A DNA stretch of 64,000 nt, taken from assembly GCA_963576565.1 (NCBI GenBank), contig OY755042.1, positions 108,367,314 to 108,431,313 on the forward strand, in the 5' to 3' direction. Of the stretch, positions 10,542-20,046 are shown one piece after another. How positions within the stretch are numbered: position 1 is the first letter of the stretch; every line of letters starts with the position of its first letter. The stretch comes from Aspidapion aeneum (taxonomy: Eukaryota; Arthropoda; Insecta; Coleoptera; Brentidae). The translations under genes and the position numbers were made by a program. The notes under the pieces were generated by a model, which worked only from the letters and a program-made list of their open reading frames with translations, did not search any database and was not told where the DNA came from.

Positions 10542-13500
10542 CTAAAAAGAAAAAAAATATGTAAACTTATCTTCTTAGGCAAAAGGGTTCTTCTCAGGGT
10601 TGGATGGGCTCAAACAAACTGGCCCTCGCTTCGGCACAAAAATTTTACGGCAGAGAAAACGAAACCATATTGTGTTATTTTTGTTTTTGATATTATGGAG
10701 GTTTTGTTATTAAATAACATGCTAATTTTAAAGGATGTAATTTGCATTTTGAGAAAAAAAACTTCATATAAACATATGTATGCATGTCCTAAACATCCTA
10801 ACTTGTGAGATACAAGGTGTTTTCGGAAAATCTCCTTTTTTATTAATATCTGTGATACTGCTCTAGATATTTTTGTAAAGTTTTATATTCTGTATGCCTA
10901 TATTAAACAGTAAATACCTATTAACTTAATTAATTTTTACAAAATGAAAACTCAAACAAAAAAAACGTTGAATATTTCAACATACAACAGCACTGCCCCC
11001 ATAAGTTAAAAAGCTGCAAGTAATTTTTTTCGAATTCAGGTTTTTGCTCTAGACCGATTTTCCATCATGTCCTATGTAATAAAATTAAAAAAAAAACTAA
11101 AAAAAACAACAAATAGCAGTAACTGTAGTACTGCCTTATGAACAAATAAGATTTTGAAGTCGTTTTTTTCCGAACCACACTTTCGTCACTTGCGCCCTTT
11201 TAACTGCCGGGGGCAGAGCAGATATGCTAATTTTTCATATGGTTACGACTTTTTTAATAATGAACTTAATGCTGCAATTTTATCTATGTTCTCCTTAATT
11301 TGAATTGGACCCAATACCGATTTTTCAATCGGTTAATCGATTTCTTAGATTTTTTATGTATTTTAGCACCAAAAATGATTTTTCGCAACTAAGATATGAG
11401 ATATTGGCAAGGCCGTACCGAAGAGGGAGATCAGGGGGATCAATCCCCACCAAAATAGTCAACAAAGTGTGTTAAAAGATATTTCACAACAGCAACACAA
11501 ATAAGAAAAAAAATTGGACAATATATTTATTACATTTTTTTAATCTCCCGATTTTTTGTAAAGATATTAATAAGTTAGGGCCATTATCACATTATCTCCT
11601 TGATACATTATACTTATTTTAATATTAAAGTAACTGTAACAATCAAACGAAGAACGCAGGCCTGGAGTTACTACATACAGATTTTTTTAATTTAAATGTT
11701 TAATGTTTCAATTAGTTTGTTTTTCAAATATACAAAAATAAATATTAATAATTTGGAATAGGTACAACGGGCCTATGGCTCAACCAGCCCTAAATTGTAC
11801 CGGCCAATGAACTTGTAAAAATACAAGTTCATTGCTCCTAACAGCAAGCGTTAATTGAGTGGCTGTAGAAAAATACTAAGCAGTTTAGCAATTAATTTTT
11901 TACTTAAATGTAAAGAATTTCTGATCACAAACAGCCAAAAAAGCTTAAATCCGGAAAAGCTAGCGGGCCTAGGCAAATATACGCTGAAATGCTTAAATGT
12001 GAACAGAGAAACTATTAGAACATCTCACATTTATATAATCAATCAATGCATAAACGGATATCCAGTACATAATAAAGAAAATAAGCTGGAATGCAACAAT
12101 TACAACGAATTTCGGTAACCAGTACTCTAAGTAGATTGTACGGTAGAATTCCTAGAGATCTAATAGAGAATGATTTTCATGAACAAGAAGAAAAAGAGAA
12201 AAGTGGGTTTTGTGCAGACAGATCTTCTGGTGATAATGTTTTTTGTCTTAAACAAGTAATTGAGAAATAGAGTACCAGAAATATACCGACACATCTTATC
12301 TTTGTGGACTTACAAAAAGCATATGATACCGTTCCATTAGAAAAGTTATGGACAGTATTAGAGCAAACTAATATCAATCATCAGTGGCGGATCCAGGGGG
12401 GGCACTAGGGGCACTTGCCCCCCACGAGAATTTTTTGACTATACAAAAAATGAGTAAAAAATAATGTTTTTGCTAATAAAAATTCAAAATTTTTGCCCGC
12501 GGCGCATGAAAGTGTCTATTATTACTATCATCGAAATTACAACCACTGACTAATTCAATAAAATGCTGCTTAAAAAAATATATACTGTTTTTTACCAACA
12601 GAGAATATCACCTAAAGTGCCTTCCCCGAGAAGCACGTCTGGATCCGCCCTTGTCAATCATACATACATTAAAGCTATAAAAGGACTATACAAAGGCTCA
12701 AAATCTAAAATTAAAATTGGAAATCGATTTACAGAAGAATTCCTGGTAACGAAAGGTTTAAGACAGGAATGTTGTATCTCTTCAACTCTTTTTAAAATAT
12801 ATACCGCAGTAGCTCTAAAAAACTGGAAACGTAAAGTACACAGCATGTGAATTCAACCTAACGACCGATTTACCATATACACACTACTGTTTGCCGACGA
12901 CCAAGTAATTGTAGCCAATGATAAAGAAGACATGGAGTATATGATGAGAAATTTAACGCAAGAATACCAAAAGTGGGGGTTAACAGTGAACGTCGACAAC
13001 ACACAGTATTTATGTATTGAGAACGAATCAAGTGAGTTGAACTAGACAATGACAAACAATATTTCCATGCAATGAGTATGTAGTACTTGGGTCTCATATT
13101 TCATAAGATAGGAACAGACTGTAAAGAACTGGAAAAAGAATAGTAAAACCAAAAGAGTTATTGGATGTCTTAACAGTATTTTATGGTGCAGAGAGATAAA
13201 AAAGAACGAAAAATTTAACATATATGAAACAATGGTGAAAAGCACGTTGTTGTATGGAATAGAGACTTGTCGCGTAACAGAATAATACAAAATAAAAATG
13301 GAAAGTGTCGAAATTGATGCAATAACAAGATCAATGAGAATATTATAAGAAATGCGATCAAGAATCCAATCCATAAATCAATGAGTCAAAAAAACCTGAC
13401 AGAAGATGATTGTCAGGGTCGAAGGAGGTGGAGAATAGGCGTCGGACAACGTAGACCAACGGTCTAAGCCGACATAGTAGTGGTAACAACTTACCTTATT

Positions 13501-16500
13501 GTGGCTTCAATAATGTGTTTGAAAGTAAATGGCATAGAGTCCATTTCATAATATTTGAAATAATTTTTAACATCAGCTGCTTATCATAACGAAACAAAGG
13601 CCAACAAAAAAAGTTGCCTTAAAAATTTTACACAAATCATAATTTTCGTTTAGTCAGTCCGATGCTCGGAAGATGTCTACGCCTCTGATTTCTTTTAGTT
13701 ATCACTTTCAAAAATTTTTACAGAACAAAAAGTTGGATGTTTCGGCAAAACGAAGTTATTTACAAAAACTCAGCCTGTTTTTTTCACATTTTTTGACATT
13801 ATTTGACTATTTTTCAGCCGCTGCTATTTTTCTAATATAATTATTTTATTTCCAAAATTATTAGAATAGCAGTATATTTTCGGTCCGGTGTTGGTATAGT
13901 AGGCCTTGGAATCGCGTACGTGTGTTGAGTATGACGCCGCGCGCTGTCGCCGAAGGCCGCATTTCACAGTCGGTCAAATGAAGTTATTGGCATTGTTGCT
14001 CTGCTAAATTGCAACACAACGTAGCTGCGCGGCTAACGAGATCTGTGCTCGGGTAGGAACCCCTTCCTTCGCCGGTCCGGTGTTGGTATAGTCACATAGT
14101 AGGCCTTCAAATCGCGTACGTGTGTTGAGTATGACGCCGCGCGCCGTCGCCGAAGGCCGTATTTCACAATCGGTCAAATGAAGTTATTGGCATTGTTGCG
14201 CTGCTAAATTGCAACACAACGTAGCTGGGCGGCTAACGAGATCTGTGCTCGGCTAGGAACCCCTTCCTTCGCCCCGCACCGCTCTTGCTCCTGGGTTTAG
14301 ATAGCGAAATCTAGGCAAAAATAGAGCTGCAAAACTTGCAGTTCCAGTACAATTCAGGGCGGGCGGGCTCAGCGTTGCGTGGTTGCGCGCGAGAAGATGC
14401 CAAACGCATAGACACGTGATCTGGAGACTGTAAAAAAATAGCATTTTTCATACCCTGTCGGCAGAACTCACAAACTTTACTGTCACGAGCCGCCACTGAT
14501 TTACAAAAACTCAGCCTGTTAGTCATCACTTAAAAAATAGACCGGTGTCCTGTGGACTATTCTTACCTAAAAGCAGTCCTGTCAGACCTCCCACTCCGTG
14601 TGCCTGCCAGGATACTTGCGGTTCCCTTTTCCAGCATACGTGAACAATGTCATAAATGGCGTCGAAAAGTACTAGAATTGCTATTGAAGCGGCTCTGTAT
14701 ATTTTGTATTTGATTGTCTCGTAGTTCTAAAAGTTTTATAAGTGCTTGGTCTACATTAGAGTCCCTGTATGTTAACATATTTGGATATATTTCCAAATAT
14801 GTCAACATACAGGGACTCTAGTCTACATTTGGAATAAATTAGCCAAAATGGAATAGTTATTTACCTACCAAGTGCGGAAAGTGGTACTGTTCCGCACGCG
14901 ACGGCAGTTGCACGAACGACGCGGAGCGGAGTTCGGGCCAGCCGTCAAGGGTGGAAAAGATAGTTTTCGCAAGAGTTAGGTACAGTGTTTTTACTACGAG
15001 TGTTTTTGTCAATCTTCTTTATCAAAAAAACATGTTTTAATTAGCAAAGATTTTATAATAATGCTGGAAAATGATACATAAGATAGAATAGTTACATAAA
15101 TCATTTACCTAGTCCTAAATATCTTCATTTTTACCAAAAGAAAAGTCGTGCGGGAAAGTAACTTTTCAGCACTAGTGCAAGGAAAGACATGATGAACTTT
15201 TTTTTTGGTCGCAAGATGTTTGATGGGCGCCCTTTGTAGCTGTCGGCCCCCCCCCTCCGCCCCTTTAGGCACGCTACGCCGCTGTTCTCGTCCTTCATAA
15301 CACAGGTAAGGTTTAAAAACGACTTTAAAACGTCAATTTCGGACCAAAGGGACGTTTTAAAAATGTACGCCTTGATCCCTCATCAGCAGTGTTGCCAAAA
15401 CTCACGATTAATCGTGAGATTACATGATTTTGGAAAGTATCTTACGATTTCACGAATTACGTAGCGGTTCTCACGATTTTTGTATTTTATCAAAAAAAAA
15501 ACCTTTCTTTCTGATGTGGCAAGGAGTTTTCCTCAGTTTGCGAGCGCAGAAATCTATCAAGATAGATAATAGATAATGCTGTACATTATGATATAGAAAT
15601 GTTTTGGAAAAAATCGCTTTGGTTAAAATAGGAGACGATTCCCTCAAGTTTCCAACTTTAGTTAAGTTTGTTTTCAATCTATTGTGTTTGCCCCACTCGA
15701 ACGCCGTAAAATTAACAAAAACGCAGTATCGAAACAGGTTAAAAGTTGATACTATCAAACGAATTTTACATACAAAATGATTTAAAAACTAGGAACTAAA
15801 GAAGTATAATAGAATAAATATGATGATTCTAGCGATTCCGACTCTGACTAACTATGTTAGGTATAAAACATTATTTATTATCTCTACAGTTTTTCAGCTT
15901 TTTGAAATGTGTTTGGTTTTATGTAATACATATTAAAAAAAAAATATTTTTGCTTTTTATAAACTTTTATTTATTCCTTCTCTATTTTGATCTCTTTTTA
16001 GGATTTTTTCAAAACCTCACGATTTCTCACGATTTTTATATAAAATTTTCACGAATTATCTTGGAGCATTTTGGCAACACTGTTTATCAGGAAGGTTTTT
16101 GTGGGACTTTTACGTTTTTAAAATGCCCCCACAGGTTTTTAAAACGTTTTATATTTATATTGGGCTCTTACGTATTGGGCCTTTTCATATTGGTCCCACT
16201 TAAAACTTGACTCCACTCCAATCTGAGTATTTATTAAAAGTTTACCTAATATTTAACTTTTTTCTGATCAGCCTATTTAGATAATAATCTAAATGCTGGT
16301 GAGAGAAATCTGAGGGATCATAAAAGTATGTTTTAAAAATGAACTGAATTGCGCGTTTTTGAAACGTCCTTTTCGGTACCTTTTAAAAACGTACTTTTTA
16401 GGTACGTCAAAGTTAGGGCTCTAAGAGGCCTAAAAAGGACTTTTGCTTCTGCAGGATAGAGGCACGGATGGTGATCCGTGGTAGCGGTGATAAAATTTGT

Positions 16501-19500
16501 TTCAAAACATTAAAATTTTGAAATCTAAACTTACTAAAACAATATCTGCTACATTAGAAAACAGCAGGCAATAACCACCTGCTGAGGATCCTATTACTAA
16601 ATCTGGATGAATACAGGCGGCTCCTAAAACTCCAGTTATTCCTCCCAGGAGATACAGGATAAGGACTTTTGACCGACCCTAAAAAAAATATGAGCAAAAA
16701 GTTACAAATAGTACATAATATGGGCAGTGGGGTATACAAGGGGGGCCTGGGGGGCCCGGCCCCCCCCGAATCTAAGATTTTTTTAGGTATTTTCCACACA
16801 TTTCATGAATACAAACATAAAATAGCATAAAATACGGCCTCATGGGGTCTCGGCCCCCTCCCCGAAACTGTCTCGGGCCCCCCCCCCCCGAAACTTTTTT
16901 CTATATACGTCACTGATATAGGGCTTTTCATGTCAACCCGGTCACCTTTTGTACTTAAAAATTTTGATTTTAATAAACATTTATTTTTTGGTTCCTCTAT
17001 AGATACCGATTACACCAAGATATTTTTTTTTAAAATGTTGCGATTTCTTAAATCTACAGGGTGTTTTATCTTCTTAATTGGCCAAAACATATCTATGGTT
17101 TATAATTTTTCCTGAAAAAATAGGAACTTGCAAAAAAAAATTTACTACTGTTTAGAAATAAGAACAAGAGGCTTTAAGAAAAATTATTGAAAATGACAAA
17201 TAATAGCATCAGTGCCCTTAGTACAAGACAATAAATTTAAAAAATCGCCATTTTGAAAATGTGACCCCTTTGATTTTTTATATTTTTTTGAAAAAGGATG
17301 CTCCAATATTTTGTCTATTGTCTTTAAAAATTTTGTAGTGGACCGAGAAGTATAAATGCCAAAAAGAAAAATTCTTGTGTAAGTGTGCGGAGGCCTTGGC
17401 CGTACTTATATGTATATTGGCAAACGAGCAGTCCTATTGAGGCGCCTGGGGTCTTTTTTTTATTGTGACACCCTCTCGCCCCCCTTGCATTTGACATCAG
17501 CGGCGTCACATTGAAGGGCCAAGACCGGCCTTGGCGTTCTACTGTTTAAAACCTTTTCAGCCACCAACATTGTGGAACATTTTTCTAATAAGAACTTATT
17601 CCCGCACTGTTCTAACAGTCGACGCCACTATACAGGGTGTCCTAAATTCGATTTCTTTGGAAAGTCTCGACCTTTACTTCCGAGTGTCATATGCACTTTT
17701 CGATTATTTTCGGTTCGGTTATTATAGTTCGACAGAATGAAAAAAAAAAGATTTTTGCCTTAAAGCAAAACAACTTTTTTAAATAAAATGTATATTGATT
17801 CCCACCCCGGCCGCCTCAATAGGATTGCTCGCTTGCCCATATACAATAAGTACGGCCAAGACCTCCGCGCACTTACACAAGAATTTTTCTTTTTGCCATT
17901 TATACTTCTCGGCCCACTCTAAAATTGTTTCTACGAATCGACGAAATTACGCTTCGTCTAAATTATTTTCGACTATATTATTTTCGACAATTTTACTGGT
18001 CAACAAAACTACGTTTTGTTTTAATTATATTCACAGTGTGCCTGAGTAAAGTATAGGTTACATAAAAATGGTTCCAAAAACTAATTGCACATTTTAAATA
18101 TGGACTTTTTCCTGACTTCAGAGCCATATTCATATAAATCCTAGCTGATCCTCTTCTCGAAATTTTTGACATTTTTCTAGTTAGTCTAGGCGCTGGCTCC
18201 TGTCACGTGTGACCTAATATGTGGGCTCAGTTTGACTACGGGGCTTTGTTAAACACCCATAGGAGTATAAAAAAAGTTTAGTCACGTGGTCTAACTCATG
18301 GCCGTTTGGCCGCGATCTTTGAAAATGGCAACCAAATTGATAGATTTTTTTGTTTAAGTGTATCTCCCTACCCAGTGGTCCGATTTTAATTTCTTAAAGC
18401 CTGTTTAACTCCTTTTTTAAAGACAAACACATTTAGTCATTACATATTTTTTGATAAATCAAGTAGCTTTTAAGATATACCAAGATTATTAGTATCTCCG
18501 CTCGCAAAAGAATTAAAATAATACCCATGCTCATTTTATTGTAGCTACAATTTTATTGACATTTATTTTTTTTTGTTACTTAGAAGGCTTTAAACCTTTC
18601 ACAGAAGAGGATATTGACTTTATGTTTTTAAAGTTCGATGGATGGTACCCCTAACGACTGCCTTAAAGAGGGTGGTTTCTAAAACTGTTCACAAGATTAT
18701 AGAATAAATGAATTTGCACTAAACGATGCATTCTGGCGAAAAATCATAAAATTAATTTTTTGTAGTACTTTTAATTCCGCTTCGTTTGATGTATCACTTG
18801 GCATCCTAGCTTTGATAGTTAGCTGGACAAGCCAGCTAAAATATACAATTTTGTAAAAATTTCATGTTTCCGCTCCAAAATAGACTTTTTTCTTAAAAAT
18901 TGTAAAAGATACGACAATGATCAGAAGAAGCGGGACTAAAAGTACTATAAAAAATTATTCTTAACGTTTTTCGCTAGGATGCATCGGTTTGCTGCAAATT
19001 CATTTTTGCTCTAATCTTGTGAACGGTTTTAGAAACCACCCTCTTTAAGGCAGTCTTTAGGGGTACCATCCATCGAACTTTAAAACCATAAAGTCAATAT
19101 CCTCTTCTGTGAAAAGTTTAAAGCCTTCTATGTAACAAAAAAAAGACAAATGTCAATAATATTGAAGCTACAACAAAATGAGCATGGGTATTATTTTAAT
19201 TCTTTTGCGAGCGGAAATAACTATGAGTTCGACCACGTAACCAAACTTTTTTTATACTCCTATGGGTGCTTAACAATGCCCCGCTGTCAAACTGAGCGCA
19301 AATATTAGGTCACACGTGACAGGAGCCAGCGCCTAGGCTAACTAGAAAAATGGCAAAAAATTGATACAATTTCGAGATCAGCTAGGATTTATATGAATAT
19401 GGCGCTGAAGTCAGGAAAGAGTCCATATTCAAAATGAGCAATTAGTTTTTGGAACCATTTTTATGTAACCTATACTTCATTCACGCACACTGTGTATTCG

Positions 19501-19997
19501 TCTATCCTATTTTCGTTTCTTTAATTCTTGACTAAATTATAGTTCGACATTTTTTTTCGACATTTTTAAATAAAGCCATACGTACGTGTCTATGTTCAAG
19601 AAGTGCGGCAAATATACATTGTATCACAACATTTAAGATCAAATGCAACCAATCCTCGTGAACCATCATGTAAGTAACGAACCTCCAGACTTCAGTTCTT
19701 TTGCCAGGTTCAAACCTTAACATTTTTGCTAGTGTCCTAGTTGTAAATATGTGGAAGACTATCTAAAAATAAATTAACTAGACAATATAAAAGACCTTCT
19801 TCTTCTTCGCTGGCTTTTGACCCATGACTTTCCTTCCTATCACTGTTGTAAGAAGGAGGGGAAGAGGGCATCGGGCCAGGGTTCTCTTTCAAACTCTAAA
19901 ATTAGGAACCAAATATGTTTTTTTTGTTACAACCTATGTTGGCACCCCCTAAACAGATTTTCTGCCCCTGCTTTCTATAAGTTATTAATCCTATCGA

Positions 19998-20046
<49 letters not shown>

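Noticed and set aside
14253..14529. Overlapping minus frames of 63 and 72 codons
   Set aside because: They lie inside a GC-rich non-autonomous element, whose composition keeps frames open by chance.
16554..16799. 81-codon minus frame over the rhomboid catalytic exon
   Set aside because: Wrong frame. The phase-0 frame of 16535-16678 gives the rhomboid motif; this one reads through the acceptor into a MITE.
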